The translations under genes and the position numbers were made by a program. The notes under the pieces are model-generated. The model saw only the letters and a list, made by a program, of their open reading frames with translations, did no database searches and was not told the DNA's origin. Below are positions 18,125-25,534 of a DNA stretch of 64,000 bases, piece after piece. Position 1 is the first letter of the stretch; each line of letters begins with the position of its first letter. This DNA comes from Couchioplanes caeruleus (lineage in GTDB: Bacteria; Actinomycetota; Actinomycetes; Mycobacteriales; Micromonosporaceae), in contig NZ_RJKL01000001.1 in assembly GCF_003751945.1 (NCBI RefSeq), forward strand, positions 1,736,001 to 1,800,000, given 5' to 3'.

Positions 18125-19102
18125 TCAGTACGTCCGCGTGATGATCGTCCGCAGCTTTCGGCCGCTCGGCGTGCGCAACGCCTCCTCGGACGGCTCGTAC
18201 AGGAAGTACACGTGGCCGGACGGATCGGTGTAGCGGACGGTCGCGCCGATCTCCGAGTGGACGATTCCCTCGGGTGACTGGATCCCGCGCTCGGCCAGCT
18301 CCTTGACCGTCGCCTCGATGTTCGGGGCGTGGAACACCACCGCCTTGCCACCCATCTCGCGCGGGTTCACGGTGCGCGGCGGGCACGGGTGGTCGACGAT
18401 CTCGTGCTCCTCCCGCACCGTCTCCAGCGAGTGGGTGGTCAGGATGATCCCGCCGGTGTCGTACTTGATCACGCCTTCCTCGTCGGCCGTGGAGGCGCGG
18501 CTGCACGGCCCGCCCTCCAGGTCGCGGATCGCCAGGCCCTCGGCGTAGACGTTGACGGCCTCCTCGGCGTCGCGGATGAACAGGAACAGGTAGATCAGCG
18601 GCTTGCCGTCCAGGCTGAAGTCCGGTCCGCCGTGCGGGCCCACCAGGCCCGGCTTGCCGTCGGCCTGGTACAGCCTGCGGACCGCCTGGATCCGGTCGCC
18701 GCTCGGCCAGGTGAGCGACTCCTCCGACGTCTCGTACAGGGTGAACCAGTGTCCGTCCGGGTCGTAGAAGTCGCTGATTCCGCCGATCTCGTAGTTGTGG
18801 GTCTCGGTGAACTCCACGCCGCGTTCCTCCAGCGCGGCGCGCGCGGCATCCAGGTCCTCGACCAGGAACACGATGTCGGTGGAGTGGTCGGGTTCGTTCG
18901 GCAGCGTGATGCCGTAGTCGTCCGCCCGGTTCAGCGCCAGGATCACCTCGCCGGTGTCGTACTTGACGGACCGGTCGTCCTCCTCGAGCACGCGCAGGCG
19001 CAGGGCACGCTCGAAGAAGTCCCGCGACACGGCCAGGTCACGGACGTAGAGGAAGAGATAGACGACGCGTCGCTCGGCCAGGGTGGCAGCATCGGTCGGC
19101 AT
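18125..19102 (-). CDS. Two-domain VOC (glyoxalase/bleomycin-resistance fold) protein 1
   Basis: This 325-residue protein has two VOC modules, about residues 10-150 and 165-325. Each begins with a beta strand followed by an aromatic-rich helix (YLFLYVRDLAVSRDFFERAL; YLFLFIRDAEEAVNVYAEGL) and ends with a DPxGH motif (FYDPDGHWFTLYE; YTDPSGHVYFLYEP). Each is followed by a short tail of the form ExLxxPSGxx (EESLTWPSGDRI; EEALRTPSGRKL), shared with three other VOC proteins nearby. The metal-ligand pattern of true glyoxalase I is not clear, so a binding role is as likely as catalysis. VOC proteins sequester enediynes in the tiancimycin system. RBS AAGGGAGC precedes the ATG; it lies 18 nt after VOC protein 2. 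Confidence 0.88.
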   Translation of the reverse strand: MPTDAATLAERRVVYLFLYVRDLAVSRDFFERALRLRVLEEDDRSVKYDTGEVILALNRADDYGITLPNEPDHSTDIVFLVEDLDAARAALEERGVEFTETHNYEIGGISDFYDPDGHWFTLYETSEESLTWPSGDRIQAVRRLYQADGKPGLVGPHGGPDFSLDGKPLIYLFLFIRDAEEAVNVYAEGLAIRDLEGGPCSRASTADEEGVIKYDTGGIILTTHSLETVREEHEIVDHPCPPRTVNPREMGGKAVVFHAPNIEATVKELAERGIQSPEGIVHSEIGATVRYTDPSGHVYFLYEPSEEALRTPSGRKLRTIITRTY

Positions 19103-19120
19103 GGGCAGGGCTCCCTTGCT

Positions 19121-19924
19121 TCAGCGGCGGGTAGGGGCACGGTGGGTCATGAGCTCCATGACCTTGTCGGCGCTGCCCCAGGTGAGGCTCTCCGCCGACG
19201 GCTGGTAGAGGCAGAAGACGTGGCCCGACGGGTCGCGGAAGCGTGCCGTGCCACCGATGTCGCTGAACCCGGCGCCCTGCGAGAACGTCAGGCCGCGCTC
19301 GCGCAGGTCCTGCTCGGCGGCGACCACGTCGCCGGTGTAGAACACCATCAGGCAGGCGTTGTAGCGGATCGGCCGCCCGTCGGGACTCTGCGCGCCGCGG
19401 TACACGGTCAGGTCGAGCGTTCCGGTCCGGAACCGCGCGGCGTCCTCGGTCACCGTGGCGGGACGCAGCCCGAGCACGTCGCGGTAGAACGGCACCGCGG
19501 CGTCCAGATCCGGTACGGCCACGCGCAGTTCCGCGATCTCGGCGTGCAGCCCGGGATCGGCGGTCGCCTCGTCGGTGAACCGGTAGTGATGCCCGTCCGA
19601 GTCCGTGAAGTCCCGGCCCGTGCGCTGCCCGTACTCGGCCAGCGGCCGCAACCGGTCGGGCTCGGCGACCCGGCAGACGAGCGTGACGCCGTCCGCGTCC
19701 GGACGCTGGAACTTGCGCTCGGCGAACAGGTTGACCGCCAGGATGGTGCCGCCGGCGTCGTACTTCACCAGACCGTGGTGTTCGTGCGGCGGGTGGAACT
19801 GGTTCTCGATGACGCGGAAGCCGAACACGTCCTCGTACAGCCGGCGGTGCCGGGGCAACGAGGAGACGTCCAGGAACACAAACATCAGCGGCGAGTCGGC
19901 CAGGCCGTCGGTCTTGATGCTCAT
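19121..19924 (-). CDS. Two-domain VOC protein 2
   Basis: This 267-residue protein carries two VOC-like halves. The N-terminal half (about 10-130; LMFVFLDVSSLPRHRRLYED) is shortened, with its tail motif reduced, while the C-terminal half (about 135-260) has IAELRVAVPDLDAAVPFYRD, FRDPSGHVFCLYQP and the tail AESLTWGSADKV that matches VOC proteins 1 and 3. Start ATG overlaps the stop of the upstream flavoenzyme gene as ATGA, so translation is coupled. It is probably a paralogue of its neighbours that has diverged in the first half. Candidate roles are self-resistance by drug binding or a tailoring reaction on a pathway intermediate; the sequence supports the fold, not the function. Confidence 0.86.
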   Translation of the reverse strand: MSIKTDGLADSPLMFVFLDVSSLPRHRRLYEDVFGFRVIENQFHPPHEHHGLVKYDAGGTILAVNLFAERKFQRPDADGVTLVCRVAEPDRLRPLAEYGQRTGRDFTDSDGHHYRFTDEATADPGLHAEIAELRVAVPDLDAAVPFYRDVLGLRPATVTEDAARFRTGTLDLTVYRGAQSPDGRPIRYNACLMVFYTGDVVAAEQDLRERGLTFSQGAGFSDIGGTARFRDPSGHVFCLYQPSAESLTWGSADKVMELMTHRAPTRR

Positions 19925-21126
19925 CGTTGTCCTTCCATGCCGGGCTCCGCTTGTCTCTCCATGCCGGGCACCGCGCGGGCGGGGTCGAAGGCGGGCGCCG
20001 GTCCGGTCCGGCACCCGGTGTCCATCGCCTCGGCCAGTCCCGCGCCGGCGGCGATGCCGGGCGGCATGCCGTGACCGCCGAAGCCGGCGATCACCCACTG
20101 CCGTTGCGCCCACGGCACGGCGCCGATCACCGGCCGGCCGTCGGCGGTCTGGTCCATCACGCCCGCCCACCGCCGGCGCACCTCGATGCGCGGGAATCCC
20201 GGGAAGGCGGCGGGAAGGAAGTTCTCGAGGGCACGTTGCACCGGCAGGTCGAGGCGCTCGTCCGCGTCGTCCGACGCCGACGCCGAGCGGCAGCCGCCGA
20301 TGACGATCGACCCGTCGCTCGCCTGCCGCCAGTAGACGCTGCCGAAGTCGGTGGCCATGCCCGGGCCGAACAGCGCGGGCAGGGGTGCGGTCGCCAGCAC
20401 CTGTCCGCGTACCGGCCGGATGAACCGCGCCAGCGTGGGGCAGAAGCGGGTGACCTCGGCGTTGCAGGCGTACACCACCTGACCTGCCTCCACCGTGCCG
20501 CGGGTGGTCCGCACGCGCATCCCCGCGCGGCGGCCGGCCACCACGCGCAGGGCCCGGGTCCGGGTGGCGATCCGGACGCCGTACCGCTGGGCCGCGGCGG
20601 CCAGTCCGTGCACCAGCCGCGCCGGTTGGATCACGTGACCGTCCGGCATCCACCGGCCACCGGCGAAGTGCGGCGCGATCCGCATCCGGAGCAGGTCCGC
20701 ACAGGCCGCCCGATCAAGCGCGTGCAGCGGGGTGGCCGTCGCAGGCCGCCTCGCCACCTCGGCCCGGAACTGCTCCCACACCCCCGCCGACGTGGCCAGG
20801 GACAGATGGCCGGTACGCCGGTAGCCCGGGTCGAAGCCCTCCTCGCCGATCACCTTGCGGAGCACCGTGTCGTCCTCCATCGCCTGCAGCCCGGCCAGGT
20901 GGATCCCGGCGTTGCGGCCGCTCGCCCCCCACGCCAGCCGGCGCGCCTCCAGCAGCAGCACCGAGCCGCCGCGGCGGGCGAGCCAGTAGGCGGCCGACAC
21001 GCCCATCAGACCGCCGCCGATCACCACGACGTCGGCGGCGGGCGGCAGCGCGTCCGGTGCCGGGAAAGGGTCCGGGTCGGAGGCCGCCAGCCAACTGGTC
21101 GGCGGCCCCTCCCCTGGATCGGTCAC
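19921..21126 (-). CDS. FAD-dependent oxidoreductase, DAO/glycine oxidase family
   Basis: This 401-residue protein has the N-terminal dinucleotide-binding motif VVVIGGGLMGVSAAYWLARR, an acidic end of the second strand (LLLEARRLAWGASGRNAG, where GASGRNAG is the typical DAO-family turn), and the C-terminal FAD closure VIAGFGGHGMPPGIAAGAGLAE. Family members oxidise secondary or primary amines of amino acids with oxygen. The region RWAGVMDQTADGRPVIG is the usual substrate and flavin contact segment. The N-terminal 25 residues are Pro/Asp-rich and probably disordered. The GTG start overlaps the stop of the upstream gene as GTGA, and the stop overlaps the VOC 2 start. Its amine substrate is unknown. 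Confidence 0.88.
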   Translation of the reverse strand: MTDPGEGPPTSWLAASDPDPFPAPDALPPAADVVVIGGGLMGVSAAYWLARRGGSVLLLEARRLAWGASGRNAGIHLAGLQAMEDDTVLRKVIGEEGFDPGYRRTGHLSLATSAGVWEQFRAEVARRPATATPLHALDRAACADLLRMRIAPHFAGGRWMPDGHVIQPARLVHGLAAAAQRYGVRIATRTRALRVVAGRRAGMRVRTTRGTVEAGQVVYACNAEVTRFCPTLARFIRPVRGQVLATAPLPALFGPGMATDFGSVYWRQASDGSIVIGGCRSASASDDADERLDLPVQRALENFLPAAFPGFPRIEVRRRWAGVMDQTADGRPVIGAVPWAQRQWVIAGFGGHGMPPGIAAGAGLAEAMDTGCRTGPAPAFDPARAVPGMERQAEPGMEGQR

Positions 21127-22127
21127 ATCACGCCGTCGGTCGCCCCTGCCACCACAGGCTCGACTTCCTTGTCACCCATCCGTGCCTGCCATTCCGCCAT
21201 CACCTCGAAGATGTCGGCCGGCGGGGTGTTGAGCACGTCGGCGTAGATCTCGTCGTCCTTGGTCACGACGATGTCGAAGGCGGTCAGCTCGCCGGGGGTG
21301 AGCGTGCCCACCCGGGCGCCGGTCTCCTCGTGCACCAGGGCCACCGGACCGGTCGGCGAGTGGAAGTGCGTGCCCACCGGCGGGTAGTGGTTGACCGTCG
21401 CCGGCCCGAAGATCAGCGGCTGGTCGGGGTCGGTCAGGACCGGGCCCAGCGGGGTGTGGATCTTCCACGACACGCGCCAGATCGCCGTGGCCGGGAAGTC
21501 CGAGCCGTCGGGGCTGTTGGACTTCACGATGCCGTCGTTGGGCCGGTTGAAGTTCTGCTCGACCCGGATCGGTCCGAGGGCGGCCTGGATGATCTCGCCA
21601 CCGTGCATGAGGATCTTCAGGTACATCTCGTTCTTGCCGTCGCCGTCGAGGTCCATGCGCGGGCTACGGTGCATGAGCACGATGCCGTTCTTCACGCTCA
21701 TCTGGTAGTCCTTCACCACCCCGTCGATGGTGAGCAGGCAGGAGCAGACGCCCTTGAGCAGTTCCACCCCACCGATCGGCGGGAAGTTGTGGTTGAAGCC
21801 GCGTACGGCCTGGGTGAAGGCTTCCTTGGGACCCTCGGTGGCGGTGAGCCCGGAGATCCGGCCGGCCAGCGCGACGTAGTCGGGGTCGCTCTGGGCGTTG
21901 ATCCGGTCCTGGATGGACTTCCACCGGAAGACCTCGACGACCTTGATGTTGCCGCCGTTACGGCCGCCGCGCAGCACCTCGATGGGATAGTCGCCGGCGA
22001 AGCCGTGCTCCCGCAACAGCGACCACTTGGCGCGGACCTGCTCGACGAGCTCGTCGACCTGGCCCGGCTCGGCTTCATAGGTCTCCATCTGGACCAGGGA
22101 TTCATTGCGGTACACGTTGACGGGCAT
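21123..22127 (-). CDS. ABM-like domain fused to an unrecognised beta-rich domain
   Basis: I do not recognise this 334-residue protein as a whole. Residues about 8-110 (YEAEPGQVDELVEQVRAKW, then VVEVFRWKSIQDRINAQSDP) look like a dimeric alpha/beta-barrel of the antibiotic biosynthesis monooxygenase (ABM) kind. Residues about 120-320 are beta-rich, contain the Asp-rich loop MDLDGDGKNEMYLKILMHGG and a His-rich segment VNHYPPVGTHFHSPTGPVAL that could bind metal or ligand. ATG follows AGAGGGAA. It is the second gene of the operon, between VOC 3 and the DAO enzyme. Plausible roles are a cofactor-less oxygenase or a cyclase in tailoring. No signal peptide or membrane segment is present. Confidence 0.7.
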   Translation of the reverse strand: MPVNVYRNESLVQMETYEAEPGQVDELVEQVRAKWSLLREHGFAGDYPIEVLRGGRNGGNIKVVEVFRWKSIQDRINAQSDPDYVALAGRISGLTATEGPKEAFTQAVRGFNHNFPPIGGVELLKGVCSCLLTIDGVVKDYQMSVKNGIVLMHRSPRMDLDGDGKNEMYLKILMHGGEIIQAALGPIRVEQNFNRPNDGIVKSNSPDGSDFPATAIWRVSWKIHTPLGPVLTDPDQPLIFGPATVNHYPPVGTHFHSPTGPVALVHEETGARVGTLTPGELTAFDIVVTKDDEIYADVLNTPPADIFEVMAEWQARMGDKEVEPVVAGATDGVM

Positions 22128-22186
22128 GGCTGTTCCCTCTCTGCTTGTGCAACGGGAGTTCAACGAAGTCGTCTGTACAAATTGTT

Positions 22187-23158
22187 TCAGCGGACGGTGC
22201 CGGCGCCTTCTCGCGGTTTGCTTTGCTTCGCACCGGAAACCTGCGCCCGCTCCAAGAGGAAGAACGGATGGCCGAACGGGTCCTCGAAACGTGCCAGTGT
22301 GCCGGCCGGATCGGCCTGCGCGCCGAGGGGGAACGCCACTCCCCGCTCGGACAACCGGCGGACCATCGTGGCGACATCGTCCACGAGGAACACCGGCGCG
22401 ATGCCCTGGCCGTGCGCTCGCGTGAACTCGCGCGGGGAGTACGGCCGGCCGAGGTCGTCGAAGACCATGCTCTTCTCGTGCATGTGGTGGGTGGCCAGCA
22501 GCACGTCACCACCGTCGTACTTGCCGATCCCCTCGATCTCCTCGTCGCAGTCCTGGTTGCAGCAGTGCACCCGCTCGAGCAGTTCGAGGCCGAGCTGGTC
22601 GCGATAGAAGTCGAGGGCGGCGGTCTGGTCGTTCTCGAACATGAACAGATATACCAAGGGATTGCCGGACAGGCCGGTCTGGGCGGGCGTTCCCTCGGCC
22701 GGGCCCGCCGCGGGCCCGATGACGTCCTCACCGCCGCGGCCGTGCAACCGCCAGACCTCCTTCACCTTGGGTCCGCTCGGCCAGCCGAGCGCGGTCGGCG
22801 ACGGCTGGTAGAGCATCAGCCGGTGTCCGCTCGGGTCGTAGAAGTCGGTCACCGAGCCGATCTCGTAGCTGCGCCGCCGCTCGAACTGGATCCCCCGGCC
22901 CTCGAGCGCGGTCCGGGTCGCCTCGATGTCCTCGACGAGGAACACCACATCGGATGAGTCGTCGCGGCGGCCGAACAACTGCACGCCGTGGCGGCCCGCG
23001 GGACGCAACCACAGGTCGATGCCGCCCGCGCCGATCCGTGCCTCGTTCGGCTCGGCGGGGAGCACGGGCAGGCCCAGCCGGCGGTGGTAGAAGTCCGCGG
23101 ATTCGGCGACGTTGGACGCGTACATCACCAGGGAGACGAGGGGAGCACCGGTCAGCAT
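22187..23158 (-). CDS. Two-domain VOC protein 3, first gene of the operon
   Basis: This 323-residue protein has two VOC modules: about 5-145 (VSLVMYASNVAESADFYHRRLGL in outline, ending FYDPSGHRLMLYQP and the tail PTALGWPSGPKVKEVW) and about 165-310 (LVYLFMFENDQTAALDFYRD, ending FEDPFGHPFFLLER). The second module contains a cysteine cluster HCCNQDCDEE that its paralogues lack. It most resembles VOC protein 1 in architecture. ATG follows GGAGGTAGCGA. Being promoter-proximal, it should be the most strongly expressed gene of the operon, which would suit a self-protection protein. The promoter should lie in the 150-bp gap shared with the divergent MmcQ/YjbR gene; no convincing -10/-35 pair was identified. 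Confidence 0.87.
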   Translation of the reverse strand: MLTGAPLVSLVMYASNVAESADFYHRRLGLPVLPAEPNEARIGAGGIDLWLRPAGRHGVQLFGRRDDSSDVVFLVEDIEATRTALEGRGIQFERRRSYEIGSVTDFYDPSGHRLMLYQPSPTALGWPSGPKVKEVWRLHGRGGEDVIGPAAGPAEGTPAQTGLSGNPLVYLFMFENDQTAALDFYRDQLGLELLERVHCCNQDCDEEIEGIGKYDGGDVLLATHHMHEKSMVFDDLGRPYSPREFTRAHGQGIAPVFLVDDVATMVRRLSERGVAFPLGAQADPAGTLARFEDPFGHPFFLLERAQVSGAKQSKPREGAGTVR

Positions 23159-23308
23159 TCGCTACCTCCAGGCGTGGAGCCGTCTCCGTCATGCTCGGCC
23201 GGTGCCGCCCCTGACGCCTTCTCTCCTGTTGCTCTTTCGGCCACGAAGATCGCCGCCGGTGCGCGGCGGTGGTTGCGCGTCCGGGCGCCACGGCGTACGA
23301 CTGATGCC

Positions 23309-23653
23309 ATGACCGGGGAAGAGATGCTCGCGTACTGCCTGTCCAAGCCCGGCGCCTGGCAGGACGAGCCGTGGGAGGGCGACGTCGTGGCCAAGGTGGG
23401 CGCGAAGGTCTTCGCGTTCCTCGGCGCGGAGATAACCTCCGTCGGCGTCAAGTGCGGCAAGGACCGCGACTCCGCGGACGAGTGGCTGAAGCGCTATCCG
23501 GACGACGCCTCGCCGTCGTCCTACATCGGCCGGTACGGCTGGAACTCGCTGCGGATCGGCGGGGCGATCCCGGACGACGAGCTGCGCGAGGCGGTGGACG
23601 CCTCGTACGACGCGGTCGTCAAGACCCTGCCCAAGAAGGACCGGCCGACCTAG
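23309..23653 (+). CDS. MmcQ/YjbR family protein
   Basis: This 114-residue protein belongs to the MmcQ/YjbR family, small proteins with a double-wing, CyaY-like DNA-binding-type fold. Family features are the N-terminal segment MLAYCLSKPGAWQDEPWEGD, the core VGVKCGKD, and the C-terminal GWNSLRIGGAIPDDELREAVDASY. The length is normal and the protein is cytosolic. The function of the family is not established. It is transcribed divergently from the VOC operon and its TAG stop lies inside the left terminal repeat of the miniature element that follows. It is probably the first gene outside the biosynthetic cluster. Confidence 0.88.
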   Translation: MTGEEMLAYCLSKPGAWQDEPWEGDVVAKVGAKVFAFLGAEITSVGVKCGKDRDSADEWLKRYPDDASPSSYIGRYGWNSLRIGGAIPDDELREAVDASYDAVVKTLPKKDRPT

Positions 23654-23860
23654 GGCCGGTATCGAGGTCAGCCAGATCGATGTCACCAAGGACGCGGACC
23701 AGACACGGCCACCGAGCGTCCGTATTCCTGCCGGAACACCCGCTCGATGGCCGCCTGATCAGCCCGCAACGGGCCGCACCTCGATGGGCAGTGTCGTGAC
23801 CGCCGTGACCATCGCCGCGATCAACGAATGGCTGTGACTGACTTCGATACAGGCCCTAGG
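23649..23860. mobile_element. Miniature IS5-like element (MITE candidate) with 23-bp imperfect inverted ends
   Basis: Positions 23649-23671 and 23838-23860 are inverted repeats matching at 21 of 23 positions. Each end carries CTAG at 23650-23653 and 23856-23859, which can be read as a 4-bp YTAR-type target duplication, the kind made by IS5-group transposases, leaving 18-bp terminal repeats (GGCCKGTATCGARGTCAG). At 212 bp the element cannot encode a transposase. The last plus-strand codons before the right end read ...ITIAAINEWL-like and stop, possibly the tail of a transposase. The interior also carries a broken sigma-factor fragment. The left end contains the stop codon of the MmcQ/YjbR gene. 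Confidence 0.65.
23664..23760 (-). pseudogene. ECF sigma factor N-terminal fragment, frameshifted
   Basis: On the minus strand, reading from 23760, codons give DQAAIERVFRQEYGRSVAV; after a one-base frame change the sequence continues LVRVLGDIDLADLD. This is the start of sigma region 2 of SigJ/ECF-type factors (compare MDLDGVYRAEYGRC and LVRLLGDINLAEEA in the intact sigma factor at 32.7 kb). Nothing of the remaining gene is present, and the end coincides with the left inverted repeat of the miniature element. It is a decayed remnant, apparently captured by or truncated by the element. Confidence 0.6.
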
Positions 23861-23956
23861 GCGCGGCGACCGGCGGCGAAATGAGCAAGCTGGGAGTACC
23901 CCCTCCACGGCGGCGGCTTGCAGACTTTGGGGACGACCGGCACAAGGAGCATCACG

Positions 23957-24388
23957 GTGGCGACGCACCCGAGGATCGGATGTCTGCACGCCTCACGCCA
24001 GGACGTGGCGGCGCTGCGGCGCTTCTTCGACGAGTCTCTGTGTCTGCGGGTCGTGGCGGAGGGCGCAAAGTCGATCAGCTACGAGGCGCAGGACGTCGTC
24101 CTGGTGCTCGACTGGTCCCTCGACCACAGCACCGCCCCCGCGGACGCCGGTCCGCGCGGCGACGTCGTCCTGCTGGTCGACGAGATCGACGCGGTCCAGG
24201 CGGCCCTGGAGACCTGCGGCGTGCGCTGCACCGCCGCCGGCGGCTCCGCGAGCATCAGCTTCGCCGTCCCGGACGGCCCGAGGTTCGTGATGCTGAGCCT
24301 GTCCGACGAGTGTCTGATGTGGCCGAGCGTCGGATGGCGGGCCGGCCCGTCCGCGGTGGTGTATATCCCACCGCGGTCAGCGCCGTAA
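23957..24388 (+). CDS. Single-domain VOC protein 4
   Basis: This 143-residue protein has one VOC module: IGCLHASRQDVAALRRFFDE at the N-terminus, a central VLLVDEIDAVQAALETCG, and a C-terminal tail ECLMWPSVGW that corresponds to the ExLxWPSG tail of the three larger VOC proteins nearby. The usual DPxGH motif is altered to DGPRF, so any metal site is probably lost. GTG at 23957 is favoured because AAGGAGC precedes it; an ATG 13 codons upstream lacks a good site. The last 12 nt overlap the convergent small lipoprotein gene. It stands apart from the operon, just after the miniature element, and could be a relic or an extra binding protein. Confidence 0.75.
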   Translation: MATHPRIGCLHASRQDVAALRRFFDESLCLRVVAEGAKSISYEAQDVVLVLDWSLDHSTAPADAGPRGDVVLLVDEIDAVQAALETCGVRCTAAGGSASISFAVPDGPRFVMLSLSDECLMWPSVGWRAGPSAVVYIPPRSAP

Positions 24389-24679
24389 GGTCTCGTCCCC
24401 GGGCGGGGATTCCGCCTCCTGGTCACCGGATTCCCGGTTCGCGTCGTCACCGGACGCGCGGACCGCCGCCGGCAGGCGCCAACGTCCGTCCGCGCGCGCA
24501 CGCACCCTCGGACGGCGGAAGAGCAGGCCGAGCACCACGACGACCAGCACGGCGTTGCCGGCGAGCAGCAGCGCGTCCGCCGTGCTCATCCCGCGGCCGT
24601 GCTGGTGCGTCGTGGTGGGCGCGGCGCAGCCCGCGGTGAGCAGCACCGCGAGGACGATGAGTCCGCCGGCTCGGACCAT
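24377..24679 (-). CDS. Small putative lipoprotein with one membrane helix
   Basis: This 100-residue protein has a signal peptide ending in the lipobox LLTAGC (cysteine at about residue 18), a short His/Thr-rich linker, one transmembrane helix (about 35-53: ALLLAGNAVLVVVVLGLLF), then a basic and finally acidic cytoplasmic tail. I do not recognise a family. It starts 6 nt after the stop of the membrane-protein gene at 24686, so the two form a pair. The combination of lipobox and transmembrane helix could also be read as two membrane segments with a small extracellular loop. Function unknown. Confidence 0.6.
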   Translation of the reverse strand: MVRAGGLIVLAVLLTAGCAAPTTTHQHGRGMSTADALLLAGNAVLVVVVLGLLFRRPRVRARADGRWRLPAAVRASGDDANRESGDQEAESPPGDETLRR

Positions 24680-24685
24680 GGGTGG

Positions 24686-25267
24686 TCAGGCGACCGGCGT
24701 CGGCTGCGGCTCGGGCCGGACGCTCGCCGGCGACGGCCGGCAGTTGCAGTGCATGCGCCGCGCCTCCGCTTCGCTGGGCCGCAGGTGCAGATAGACGGCG
24801 ATGACCATCGGGACGAAGACCACGGTGTTGTAGAAGAGGTGCAGCTCCACCCGGGGCACCACCATCTGCAGGATGCTGGTGGGCACCGCCTGGCCGAACA
24901 GCGGCCGCCCGGTCTGTGCCTGGAGCAGCAGGAGCAGGTGCTCGACGTGGTGCCACGCCTGAATGCCGAAGGCGAGCAGCCACCACCGGCGCGACGCCGC
25001 GGTGAATCCGTCCCGGAGCATCCACAGCCCCGCGACCATGACCAGCGCATAGCCGTAGTGCAGCCACTCCGAGGAGACCAGCCAGGGGAACGGCATGCCC
25101 AGCACGCCCCTCGACTGCGGGGGCGTCCAGCCCAGGCCCCAGATCTGGACGGCTTGGACGATGTGCTCGGCCCAGTGCGCCAGCACGATCAGCATGAAGA
25201 TGTTCAGCGCGGCGCGGTGGTGGTTCTCGTTGAGGGTGCGGGGAGCAAGGAAGCCGCCATGCGCCAT
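24686..25267 (-). CDS. His-rich multi-pass membrane protein, unknown function
   Basis: This 193-residue protein has about four membrane segments, several with paired histidines at their ends: FMLIVLAHWAEHIVQAVQIW, LHYGYALVMVAGLWML, FGIQAWHHVEHLLLLLQ and LFYNTVVFVPMVIAVYLHL. The HHVEH and HWAEH motifs lie near helix ends and could coordinate a metal or haem, but that is inference. The C-terminus has an HCNC motif and a Pro-rich end. The ATG at 25267 begins MAHGGFLAP; an upstream ATG gives an implausible extension. It precedes the small lipoprotein gene. No known family was recognised. Confidence 0.65.
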   Translation of the reverse strand: MAHGGFLAPRTLNENHHRAALNIFMLIVLAHWAEHIVQAVQIWGLGWTPPQSRGVLGMPFPWLVSSEWLHYGYALVMVAGLWMLRDGFTAASRRWWLLAFGIQAWHHVEHLLLLLQAQTGRPLFGQAVPTSILQMVVPRVELHLFYNTVVFVPMVIAVYLHLRPSEAEARRMHCNCRPSPASVRPEPQPTPVA

Positions 25268-25347
25268 GGGAAGCCTCTCCGTCGGTCCTAGCACAAGTGC
25301 CACGACGGTAGCGGCGACGCCCGCGGAGAACTTCTCGAGACTTGCTC

Positions 25348-25500
25348 TTACCGGCCGCGTAGCCGCCACAGAGCGAGCCGTGCCGACCCGGCGGTCCCGC
25401 CGGCCGCCGCGATCGTGTACCCGTCCGGGCTGAACGCGAGCGCCTTGACGGAGTTCGTCCGGCCCAGCTTGGCACCCCAGTCGATCGGGCGCCCGGTCTC
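25348..25500 (-). pseudogene. C-terminal fragment of a WD40-repeat gene
   Basis: On the minus strand a frame ending in TAA at 25350-25348 reads ETGRPIDWGAKLGRTNSVKA then LAFSPDGYTIAAAGG and finally LALWRLRGR. VKALAFSPDG is the textbook start of a WD40 blade and ALW its end. Only the final blade survives: no start codon or ribosome binding site is near, and the frame upstream runs into the ArsR-family gene on the same strand. It is a remnant of a larger WD40 protein, perhaps one fused to a kinase or NB-ARC domain as is common in actinomycetes. Confidence 0.7.
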
Positions 25501-25534
25501 ACGCTCGGCGGGCCTGGCACGGCGCCGGCGGGTC

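Noticed and set aside
12726..23158. Reading the minus-strand operon as an aromatic catabolic pathway with extradiol dioxygenases
   Set aside because: The VOC proteins lack a clear extradiol metal triad, and no hydrolase or hydratase of such a pathway is present; the enediyne PKS nearby makes a tailoring or resistance role more likely.
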